From NCBI GenBank assembly GCA_017395555.1, contig JAFPUE010000025.1:1-45802 (forward strand): a stretch of 45,802 nucleotides of DNA. Reading direction: 5' to 3'. The notes beneath the pieces are model-generated. The model was not told the DNA's origin and searched no databases. It worked only from the letters and a program-made list of their open reading frames with translations. The first letter of the stretch is position 1. Each line of letters starts with the position of its first letter. Positions 39,702-45,802 of the stretch are shown here, in pieces. Origin of the DNA: Ruminiclostridium sp. Its GTDB lineage: Bacteria > Bacillota > Clostridia > Oscillospirales > Ruminococcaceae. The position numbers and the translations under genes were made by a program.

Positions 39702-39730
39702 ATTATATCATATAAAGAAGAAAATTGCAA
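39702..39730 (-). promoter_or_regulatory. Sigma-A promoter for tetR-recA-recX
   Basis: On the minus strand TTGCAA (39730-39725), a 17-bp spacer, TATAAT (39707-39702). Start near 39695, about 40 nt before the regulator's ATG. No LexA box was recognised around it. Confidence 0.78.
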
Positions 39731-39851
39731 TAGGAGAAGGAAACAGAAATAGATGAAAGTACCCCGGATAGCTTTCGCCGCGGGGCGCTCCCCGCTTATA
39801 TCATATTTCGCAAAAAAAGCAATAGCACTTATCGAAGGTTTCACGGCAGAT

Positions 39852-40460
39852 TTATTCGAGGAAGTACGACGCTTCCATATCGGCTGTGGACAGCGCGAAG
39901 GCGAGCGGGAACATCTCAAGCGCCTTGCCGACGGTGTTTCTGTCGTTCACATCTCCGTAGGAGAACCCCATGTGCCAGCGTATCGCCATAGCTTCCTCAC
40001 GCGACAGCCGCATGAACCCGCTTATCATATAAACGGACTTCTCGCCGTGACCGTATGGCAGGCTGTCGTCTATCCGGTAGTACGGCACGCGCTCCCACTG
40101 ACCCTGTTCGTTCTTGGCGTTGCGGTAATCCACCTTGTAGATGTCGGTCTTGCAGATATCGTGCAGCAAAGCCACGAGCGCGATCTGCTCGTCCGTGTAT
40201 CCCTTTATGCCGTAGATATCCTTCACCCTGTCACGTTCAAGGTATGCCTTCAGGCATTTGTACACGTTGATCGAGTGCTGCGCGAGCCCGCCCTCATAGG
40301 CGCTGTGGTATTTTGTACTTGCGGGAGCGGTGAAAAAATCGCTCTTGTTCGCGAGGTAATCGAGCAGCTTGTCCGCTCCCTCGCGCTTAATGTTATCGTT
40401 GTATATTTGTATGTACTCCGCCTTTATTTCCTCGGCGGAACGCGGTTTTATATCTGTCAT
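39852..40460 (-). CDS. HD-domain phosphohydrolase
   Basis: A 202-residue HD-superfamily protein. Metal-ligand motifs in order are HSAYEGGLAQHS (about 51-62), ALLHDICKTD (about 97-106), HGEKS and IRWHMG. HD enzymes hydrolyse nucleotides, cyclic dinucleotides or other phosphates; the substrate is not evident. Two ATGs lie near the ribosome binding site; the second (40460) has the better spacing from GGAG. It lies between msmX and tetR on the same strand, with a terminator separating it from msmX. Confidence 0.9.
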   Translation of the reverse strand: MTDIKPRSAEEIKAEYIQIYNDNIKREGADKLLDYLANKSDFFTAPASTKYHSAYEGGLAQHSINVYKCLKAYLERDRVKDIYGIKGYTDEQIALVALLHDICKTDIYKVDYRNAKNEQGQWERVPYYRIDDSLPYGHGEKSVYMISGFMRLSREEAMAIRWHMGFSYGDVNDRNTVGKALEMFPLAFALSTADMEASYFLE

Positions 40461-40485
40461 ATTCATTTCTCCGTTCGTATAAAAA

Positions 40486-40514
40486 ATGCCGTACCGCAGA
40501 TCACGGTACGGCAT
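40486..40514 (-). terminator. Terminator of msmX
   Basis: ATGCCGTACCG pairs with CGGTACGGCAT around a 7-nt loop; on the minus strand a run of Ts follows. It ends the msmX message 16 bp after the stop. Confidence 0.9.
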
Positions 40515-40529
40515 AATTCAATGCGTTTC

Positions 40530-41672
40530 TTATGAAAGGATAGCGTGTTCGTCGGAAGCGTCGAAGAGGTGGATCTTGTTAGGATCGATAGCCAGCTTGA
40601 CAACGTCCTGCGGACGAGCTGCGCAGCGAGGCGAAACTCTTGCGGTGATCGGCATACCTTCGCATGTGAGGTAGAGGTACGTCTCTGCACCCATCATTTC
40701 GGTTACGTCAACGTTAGCTTCGATGATACCGGTTGTAGCGGCGGAAATGAACATTTCCTCATCGTGGATGCTCTCGGGACGGATACCGAGGATAACGTCC
40801 TTGTCAACGTAGTAGTTGAGAGCTTCTGCGTCGGCCTTAGCGGACGGGATCTCAACATAGAACTTTCTTCCTCTTGAGGTCTTTGTATCTTCGGAACCGA
40901 ACTCTACTGTGAACTTGCCGTTCATCATTATGAGCTTGGCATCGATGAAGTTCATCTGAGGTGTGCCGATGAAGCCTGCAACGAACTTGTTTACAGGGTT
41001 CTCGTAGAGGTTCAGAGGCGAGTCGATCTGCTGGATGTAACCGTCCTTCATAACAACGATACGGTCACCCATCGTCATAGCCTCGATCTGGTCATGTGTA
41101 ACGTAGATGAATGTTGTACCGAGTTTCTTATGGAGCTTGGAGAGCTCGGTTCTCATCTGTGCACGCAGCTTCGCGTCGAGGTTCGACAGAGGCTCGTCAA
41201 GCAGGAATACCTGAGGATCACGAACTATAGCACGTCCCAGCGCAACACGCTGTCTCTGACCGCCGGACAAAGCCTTCGGCTTTCTGTCGAGCAGGTGAGC
41301 GATATCGAGTATCTTTGCAGCTTCTTCAACGAGCTTCTTTATTTCATCCTTCGGAACCTTTCTGAGCTTTAAGCCGAAAGCCATGTTCTCAAAAACGGTC
41401 ATGTGAGGATAAAGAGCGTAGTTCTGGAAAACCATCGCGATATCTCTGTCCTTAGGAGCAACGTCGTTTACGAGACGGTCACCTATGAAGAGCTCGCCTT
41501 CGGATATTTCTTCAAGACCTGCGATCATACGGAGTGTTGTGGACTTACCGCAGCCGGAAGGGCCAACGAGGATAATGAATTCCTTATCCTTAATGTTCAT
41601 AGAAAAATCGGATACGGCTACAACGCCTCCGGGGTAGCGCTTATATATGCCTCTTAATGATAAACTTGCCAT
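40530..41672 (-). CDS. msmX: Multi-sugar ABC importer ATPase, MsmX/UgpC/MalK type
   Basis: A 380-residue ATPase for MalFG-type importers. Walker [10 protein letters not shown] (37-45), Q-loop [12 protein letters not shown], signature [14 protein letters not shown], Walker [13 protein letters not shown] and switch VTHD come first; a C-terminal TOBE/regulatory domain (from about 240; [12 protein letters not shown]) follows. MsmX-type ATPases are shared by many sugar importers whose operons lack an ATPase, as the one at 1-4064 does. AGGAGGT precedes the ATG. It stands alone with its own promoter and terminator, as expected for a shared subunit. Confidence 0.94.
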   Translation of the reverse strand: MASLSLRGIYKRYPGGVVAVSDFSMNIKDKEFIILVGPSGCGKSTTLRMIAGLEEISEGELFIGDRLVNDVAPKDRDIAMVFQNYALYPHMTVFENMAFGLKLRKVPKDEIKKLVEEAAKILDIAHLLDRKPKALSGGQRQRVALGRAIVRDPQVFLLDEPLSNLDAKLRAQMRTELSKLHKKLGTTFIYVTHDQIEAMTMGDRIVVMKDGYIQQIDSPLNLYENPVNKFVAGFIGTPQMNFIDAKLIMMNGKFTVEFGSEDTKTSRGRKFYVEIPSAKADAEALNYYVDKDVILGIRPESIHDEEMFISAATTGIIEANVDVTEMMGAETYLYLTCEGMPITARVSPRCAARPQDVVKLAIDPNKIHLFDASDEHAILS

Positions 41673-42014
41673 TGGGGAACCTCCTGTAGAGTAATATTTT
41701 ACTCATATATAATAACAGAATTTCAAATAAAATGTAAGTACCTATTTGACTAAATTTTCTCAATCCGCTTTATATAAAATGCCTAAACAGGACAAAACCG
41801 ACCTTTTGCCTTATGCCTTTTGTAGTTAATATCAACAAAACACCGTGTCGAAACGGCTTATTTAAGGGCGAAAAACGGGTTTTCAAAAATAAATTTTGTC
41901 AACTTTGCTTATCTGCGGCAATACTTTTTGTCTAAATTTCCACATATATTGTATGGAAAGGAAAAATGAACCACTAAATTTTGTGAAAAATGCAGACAAA
42001 AGGAGGTTTTGACC
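41673..42014. other. Divergent intergenic region msmX / DUF4830 lipoprotein
   Basis: A 342-bp AT-rich gap. Besides the msmX promoter (41709-41737) I see no ORF, structured RNA or clear promoter for the rightward gene. No obvious catabolite-response element was found. Confidence 0.55.
41709..41737 (-). promoter_or_regulatory. Candidate msmX promoter
   Basis: On the minus strand TTACAT (41737-41732), a 17-bp spacer, TATTAT (41714-41709), about 37 bp before the ATG. Confidence 0.5.
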
Positions 42015-42410
42015 GTGAAACGGTTTACAACGGCGGCGGCGCTTGCAACGGCCGCTGCGCTCTTATTTTCAGCGTGTTCTTCGTCATACGCAGTCTCTTC
42101 CGAGGACGATATTATCGCGTTCCTCAACAGCAGGAACATAGCGGTGACGGAGGGCTTTACCTGCAAGGACGTCACTATTCCGGAGGAATTCGGCGATGTC
42201 TATGATCGGTACAACGAGCTCCAGAAGTCGCAGGGCTTTGATCTCAGCGGCTACCGTTCCCGCGAGGCGCAGGTATATACCTTCGGCGTGATATCTGTCC
42301 GCGGCGAGCACACTGACAACACGGAAGCGCACGTCATGGTATGTGACGGGAAGATCATCGGCGGGGATATCTCATCTCCCGCTCTCGACGGAGGAATGAC
42401 GGGGTTTTAA
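42015..42410 (+). CDS. DUF4830-family lipoprotein
   Basis: A 131-residue lipoprotein. The start is GTG at 42015, 8 nt after AGGAGG; a TTG at 42009 is too close. The signal peptide MKRFTTAAALATAAALLFSAC ends in a lipobox. The mature part (FLNSRNIAVTEGF, VTIPEEFGDVYDRYNELQKSQGFDLSGYRSREAQVYTF, VCDGKIIGGDISS) resembles the DUF4830 domain. Function unknown. It is convergent with sigF; a similar pairing with sporulation genes is not something I can confirm as general. Confidence 0.82.
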   Translation: MKRFTTAAALATAAALLFSACSSSYAVSSEDDIIAFLNSRNIAVTEGFTCKDVTIPEEFGDVYDRYNELQKSQGFDLSGYRSREAQVYTFGVISVRGEHTDNTEAHVMVCDGKIIGGDISSPALDGGMTGF

Positions 42411-42486
42411 ATTATAATGAATAATTTTGGAGCGCGCTTCGCGCGGTATTTGAATCGTGACATGAACCGGAGCTTTGCTTCGCTTA

Positions 42487-43137
42487 TTATACCAGCATTG
42501 TCCGCAGGCTGTCAAGTATTTTCTTCTCCCGACGGGAGACCTGCACCTGTGTCATACCGAGCAGCTTCCCCGTCTCCGACTGCGTCTTTTCGAGCATATA
42601 CCGCAGATATATCAGCCGCCTGTCCTGTTCTCCCAGCGAGCCGAGGCACTGACCGAGCGCTATATACTCGGTTGCTTTAAGCTGCGGCGGCTCGACGGGA
42701 ACATCGAACTCCGTTCCTTCCTCGTCGCCGCTCGTGAGCGACACCGCCGGGCGTGAAGCCGCGATCGCTTCGGTGATGCTTTCCTCCGTCTCCCCGAGCT
42801 TGTCCGCGATCTCCGCAATCGTGGGACTTCTCCCCTCCGCGGAGCAGCGTTCGCGGTATGCCGCGATCTTCAGCGACAGCTCCTTTATCGTCCTGCTTAC
42901 CTTTACGGTGCCGCCGTCCCGGAACAGCCGTTTTATTTCCCCGAGAATGACGGGTACGGCATACGTCGAGAACTGCAATCCTCTGCTCTCGTCGAAGCCG
43001 CGTGCCGCCTTGATAAGACCCATGCTCCCCGCGGAGACGAGCTCCTCGTATTCTATCCCCCTGCCCCTGAAACGGCTTGCGAGCGAATGAACAAGCCCCA
43101 TATTCTGTTCAACAAATTCGTCGGTAAGTCTGTCCAT
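42487..43137 (-). CDS. sigF: RNA polymerase forespore sigma factor SigF
   Basis: A 216-residue sigma-70 group 3 factor. Region 2 contains GLVHSLASRFRGRGIEYEELVSAGSMGLIKAARGFDESRGLQFSTYA split over the usual helices; region 3 and region 4 (GSLGEQDRRLIYLRYMLEKTQSETGKLLGMTQVQVSRREKKIL) follow. Order after spoIIAB identifies it as SigF, the first forespore-specific sigma factor. GAGGG precedes the ATG, 1 bp after spoIIAB. A short CG-rich hairpin lies downstream, without a U-tract. Confidence 0.95.
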   Translation of the reverse strand: MDRLTDEFVEQNMGLVHSLASRFRGRGIEYEELVSAGSMGLIKAARGFDESRGLQFSTYAVPVILGEIKRLFRDGGTVKVSRTIKELSLKIAAYRERCSAEGRSPTIAEIADKLGETEESITEAIAASRPAVSLTSGDEEGTEFDVPVEPPQLKATEYIALGQCLGSLGEQDRRLIYLRYMLEKTQSETGKLLGMTQVQVSRREKKILDSLRTMLV

Positions 43138-43138
43138 T

Positions 43139-43576
43139 CTACCCTCTGCGCTGCACCTGCTTTATCATGGTCACGCTCGTTCCCTTTCCCGGCGTGCTTT
43201 TCACACGGAGCTTGTCGGTGAAGCTCTCCATTACCGCAAAACCGAGACCCGCGCGCTCACCTTCCGGGCAAGTCGTGAAAAGCGGCTGCATTGCCTGCTC
43301 CACGTTCTCTATGCCGATACCCTTGTCGGTGATCTTTATGTAAAGTGTATCCTCGCCCACTATCTTCATTTTCATGTCGATATCCCCGATAGTATCGCGG
43401 TAGCCGTGTACGATGCAGTTCGTCACCGCCTCGGATACGGCGGCTTTTATATCGCTTATTTCTTCAACAGTCGGGTCAAGCTGGGCGGCAAATGCAGCGG
43501 CGCACATTCTCGCAAGTCCCTCGTTTTTCGAGTAACCCGGTATCGTTATCTTCATATAGTTAGATGTGTTTTTCAT
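43139..43576 (-). CDS. spoIIAB: Anti-sigma-F factor SpoIIAB
   Basis: A 145-residue GHKL-fold serine kinase that holds SigF inactive and phosphorylates SpoIIAA. The N-box is EAVTNCIVHGY, the G1 box DKGIGI and the lid/G2 region ERAGLGFAVM. AAGGAG precedes the ATG; the start overlaps the spoIIAA stop by 4 bp (ATGA). Confidence 0.96.
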   Translation of the reverse strand: MKNTSNYMKITIPGYSKNEGLARMCAAAFAAQLDPTVEEISDIKAAVSEAVTNCIVHGYRDTIGDIDMKMKIVGEDTLYIKITDKGIGIENVEQAMQPLFTTCPEGERAGLGFAVMESFTDKLRVKSTPGKGTSVTMIKQVQRRG

Positions 43577-43902
43577 GCGCGCTTCTCCTTACCGAAAGGT
43601 TTTCTTGTTATCATTGGTTCAAGCCCCGACATTTTAAGTATCTTTGCCGCGCGGGCAGACGGCTCGGCGATCTTCACCTTCCCCTCCCATTGCTTCATCG
43701 TCCGAACACGCCCGAGCACAAGCCCCACCCCCGAGCTGTCCATAAATGTTACGCCGCTCATATCGAGTATCAGCAGATCGGGCATCGCGCGTTCGAGCTC
43801 TCCGTCTATCATTATCCGCATTTCGGCAGCCGCGTGGTGGTCGATGTCGCCCGCTATTTTTGCCGTAAGTCCGAATATCCCGTATTCAAATTCCACAGAC
43901 AT
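43573..43902 (-). CDS. spoIIAA: Anti-anti-sigma factor SpoIIAA
   Basis: A 109-residue STAS-domain protein. The phosphorylated serine lies in FMDSSGVG (Ser56/57), the hallmark of SpoIIAA. When unphosphorylated it displaces SigF from SpoIIAB. GGAGGG precedes the ATG. First gene of the spoIIA operon. A weak -10-like TATATC lies about 35 bp upstream; I could not identify a convincing SigH promoter. Confidence 0.95.
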   Translation of the reverse strand: MSVEFEYGIFGLTAKIAGDIDHHAAAEMRIMIDGELERAMPDLLILDMSGVTFMDSSGVGLVLGRVRTMKQWEGKVKIAEPSARAAKILKMSGLEPMITRKPFGKEKRA

Positions 43903-44120
43903 ACTTTTCCCTCCGTTTCTGTTGTTCGGATATAATATACCACTTTTTTACCGCGAACCTTGTCATTTCCCGTCGTCTGTCGATTTTCTCTTCGACAATA
44001 TAAGACAGTTTGTGATTTTGCATATTCTGCTTCGGCTTCGCCGAGGGGGGCTTTCGGTTTAGAGCCTTCTGCTTCGCTCGAGATTTTTGCCACTACGTTG
44101 TCGTCGCTTTGCGGGCGGCG

Positions 44121-44205
44121 GCGCCGAAGCCGGCGCGGGCGATGCAGTATTTCAGAGTCCCTTCTATGGGCAGCCGCAGATTGAAACGCAGTGGGGTTGG
44201 CGAAG
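44121..44205 (+). repeat. 85-bp structured repeat, copy D
   Basis: Same length and layout as copies A and B: hairpin GCGCCGAAGCCGGCGC, GTATTTCAGAG, CCTTCTATGGG, GCAGTGGGGTTGGCGAAG. The CATAGAA half of its central hairpin is replaced by AGATTGAAA. Confidence 0.82.
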
Positions 44206-44221
44206 ACTCCGATACAAAATT

Positions 44222-44259
44222 AAAAACTGCTTGCTGTAATTTCACAACAAGCAGTTTTT
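44222..44259 (-). terminator. Terminator of pncB
   Basis: AAAAACTGCTTG pairs with CAAGCAGTTTTT (12 bp, 14-nt loop). The T-run on the minus strand ends the pncB message about 100 nt after its stop; the stem is symmetrical and may work both ways. Confidence 0.85.
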
Positions 44260-44362
44260 GTTATTATATGAAGTAAGTTACCGATTTCCGTGGTACGGGA
44301 TTGGTTTGGAGTTTCCGGTTCAGCGTCCGGTATCCAAAAATCTCAAAGTACTCTCAAAAGTC

Positions 44363-45589
44363 TCACTTATCGTACTTCATTCTCCAATCTATACATCTTT
44401 TCAGATACTTGACATAGTCCGGGTTTTTGCACATTCCTTTGCCCTCGGCGTCGCTGACCTTCGCAACGTCCATGCCGTTGCACGCAGTCGTTTTCATAAC
44501 GATATTCAGCGGTGGTACACAGGTGTCATTTGAAAGATATGTTCCGATACCGAAAGCGACTTTCGTTCTGCTGCCGAACTTCCTGAACAGCTTATCCGCT
44601 CTCTCGAAATCAAGGCTGTCGCTGAACAGCAGAGTTTTGGTCTTGGGGTCAATGCCAAGGCTTTCGTAATGCGCTATCATCTTCTCTGCCCACTCATACG
44701 GATCGCCGCTGTCGTGGCGCACACCGCTGAACAGTGTCGCGAATGTGAGCTGAAAATCCTTTAAGAAGCAGTCCGTGGTGATAGCGTCCGTAAGCGCCGT
44801 TCCGTTCAATACCGCGTATTCTCTGACCCACGCACTGAGCGCGTACCAGTTGCTGTAAGCGGGATTGTGCTTGTGGTTGCCCTGTCCGACGCACATTATC
44901 CACTCATGCGCCATTGTTCCCACAGGCGTAAGACCGTACTTTTTCGCGAGATAAACATTCGAAGTCCCGACAAACTTCCCCGCGCACAGCCTCGTCTCCC
45001 TGAACTTCTTCACCGCAAGCTCCTGCGCTTCGGCGGACAGACGGCGGCGCAGACCGAATTCGCTGAACGCCGACGGGTAATATCTTCCCGTGTGCAGCCA
45101 CTCCGCCTTTTCGTCGAGCTTCTCTTTGAAGGTGCTTATAAGCGTATCGTAGTCATACTGCATACGGAAATAGACCTCGTTGACTATCGTCAGCGTCGGT
45201 ATTTCATACATACTTGTGTTGAGCCACGTTCCCTTTGTCTCGATCGACAGCCCGCAGTCCGCGTCCGTGCTTATCTCGAAATCCTCGTACCGCGGAGACC
45301 ACAGGCGGAGATAGTCAACATACGAGCCCTTTATCCAGCGTATCTCGTCGAGATATGTAAGCTCGTCCTCCGTAAAGCGCAGCCGGCAGTAATTGTATAT
45401 CTGCGCCTTTATCTCCTCCACCATTTCGGGCGTGAAGGTAACGTCCTCGTTGCGGCACTTAAAAGACCATGTTGTCTTATAGTCGCTGAATTGGTGATAG
45501 ATAGCCTGCCCCATGCTGAACTTGTACATATCGTTCTCCAGCAGACTTGTGATTATCTGCGGAAGTCTCGTTTTTGCTGCTTCTGACAT
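44363..45589 (-). CDS. pncB: Nicotinate phosphoribosyltransferase
   Basis: A 408-residue enzyme that converts nicotinate and PRPP to nicotinate mononucleotide in NAD salvage. It starts MSEAAKTRLPQIITSLLEND then MYKFSMGQAIYHQF; the catalytic histidine region is GTMAHEWIM, and GVRHDSGDPYEWAEK is the phosphate-binding signature. AAGGAG lies 8 nt before the ATG at 45589; the frame extends upstream to 45676 without a site. Length matches the PncB family. It seems monocistronic. Confidence 0.95.
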   Translation of the reverse strand: MSEAAKTRLPQIITSLLENDMYKFSMGQAIYHQFSDYKTTWSFKCRNEDVTFTPEMVEEIKAQIYNYCRLRFTEDELTYLDEIRWIKGSYVDYLRLWSPRYEDFEISTDADCGLSIETKGTWLNTSMYEIPTLTIVNEVYFRMQYDYDTLISTFKEKLDEKAEWLHTGRYYPSAFSEFGLRRRLSAEAQELAVKKFRETRLCAGKFVGTSNVYLAKKYGLTPVGTMAHEWIMCVGQGNHKHNPAYSNWYALSAWVREYAVLNGTALTDAITTDCFLKDFQLTFATLFSGVRHDSGDPYEWAEKMIAHYESLGIDPKTKTLLFSDSLDFERADKLFRKFGSRTKVAFGIGTYLSNDTCVPPLNIVMKTTACNGMDVAKVSDAEGKGMCKNPDYVKYLKRCIDWRMKYDK

Positions 45590-45723
45590 AATGCCGTCTC
45601 CTTTTTTAAATAACCGCCGCAGGCGCACGGGTAGCTTTTTTCCGGTCTCCGTTACATGGTTTAGGCTATACCGCATAAATAGCGTGCGCAGATTGCGCAG
45701 TCAGATTTTTCGTCAGATTGTAT

Positions 45724-45764
45724 AGAAATTTCGCAGGCTTACTGACGTAAGTCAAGAAATTTCT
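45724..45764. promoter_or_regulatory. Inverted repeat upstream of pncB
   Basis: AGAAATTTC (45724-45732) and GAAATTTCT (45756-45764) flank a small hairpin CTTAC/GTAAG. It lies about 140 bp before the pncB start and may be an operator or leader structure. No promoter fitted well, and I could not match it to a known NAD riboswitch. Confidence 0.35.
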
Positions 45765-45802
45765 GTGCAAGATGACGGAATAATATGCAAGCAAGATGTG
45801 TG

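Larger units (their letters stand above)
43903..44362. other. Intergenic region between spoIIAA and pncB
   Basis: A 460-bp gap. It contains the spoIIA leader, GC-rich small hairpins around 44030-44100, copy D of the 85-bp repeat (44121-44205), the terminator 44222-44259 and, next to the pncB stop, TCTCAAA motifs like those after DUF368 and the zinc-ribbon gene. No ORF I would call a gene. Confidence 0.65.

Noticed and set aside
44867-45586. A 239-codon plus-strand frame opposite pncB
   Set aside because: Antisense shadow of pncB.

Overview
The window looks like a chromosomal segment around the replication origin of a low-to-mid GC Firmicute, most probably a gut clostridium of the Ruminococcaceae/Oscillospiraceae type. 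The evidence is the ffs-dnaX-ybaB-recR-dnaA-dnaN-yaaA-recF-remB gene order, a complete spoIIAA-spoIIAB-sigF operon (endospore-former ancestry), MsmX-dependent sugar ABC transport, many TTG/GTG starts and Gram-positive lipoproteins. The lineage is inferred from gene content and style, not from a marker-gene search. No rRNA, tRNA, CRISPR array, insertion sequence or prophage was seen.

Layout. 1-5.9 kb (minus strand): two LolD/MacB-type ABC ATPases, one with an AbrB-like tail, followed by a very large secreted solute-binding protein and MalF/MalG-type permeases that leave the window. A perfect sigma-A promoter drives this block leftwards from an AT-rich divergent spacer (5.9-6.3 kb). 6.3-18.1 kb (plus strand): patatin-like lipase, SRP RNA, dnaX, ybaB, recR, dnaA, dnaN, yaaA, recF, remB, rsmI and an unknown gene. 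The dnaA-dnaN spacer and an unusual spacer after remB both carry clusters of a 9-mer resembling TGTTGAAAA, possibly a local form of the DnaA box. gyrB and gyrA, usual after remB in Firmicutes, are absent. 18.1-29.3 kb (plus): a PflX-type radical SAM protein, a class II aldolase, mnmG (with no ordinary start codon), rsmG, a Wzz-like protein, yicC, an XRE regulator with phased repeats, tsaD, an alpha/beta hydrolase and a zinc-ribbon/TIR-like protein. Three identical parS sites lie at 20.1, 20.3 and 22.4 kb, although parA and parB are not here.

29.3-45.8 kb is mixed: a FliD-like small protein, DUF368 with a P-type ATPase whose catalytic motifs are degraded, a divergent lipoprotein plus orphan OmpR-type response regulator, a tetR-recA-recX-zinc-ribbon cluster, an HD hydrolase, msmX, a DUF4830 lipoprotein, the spoIIA operon and pncB. 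The msmX product is a plausible energy source for the ATPase-less sugar importer at the left end. Intergenic DNA here holds a family of about 85-bp structured repeats, near-identical CCGCACAGA terminators and hairpins with a recurring GCA-CGA-TGC tip.

The items most worth following up are the AbrB-tailed ABC ATPase with the giant solute-binding protein, the TIR-like zinc-ribbon protein, the degenerate P-type ATPase next to DUF368, the second cluster of DnaA-like boxes downstream of recF/remB, and the missing start codon of mnmG. All functional assignments come from reading motifs; no database search was possible.
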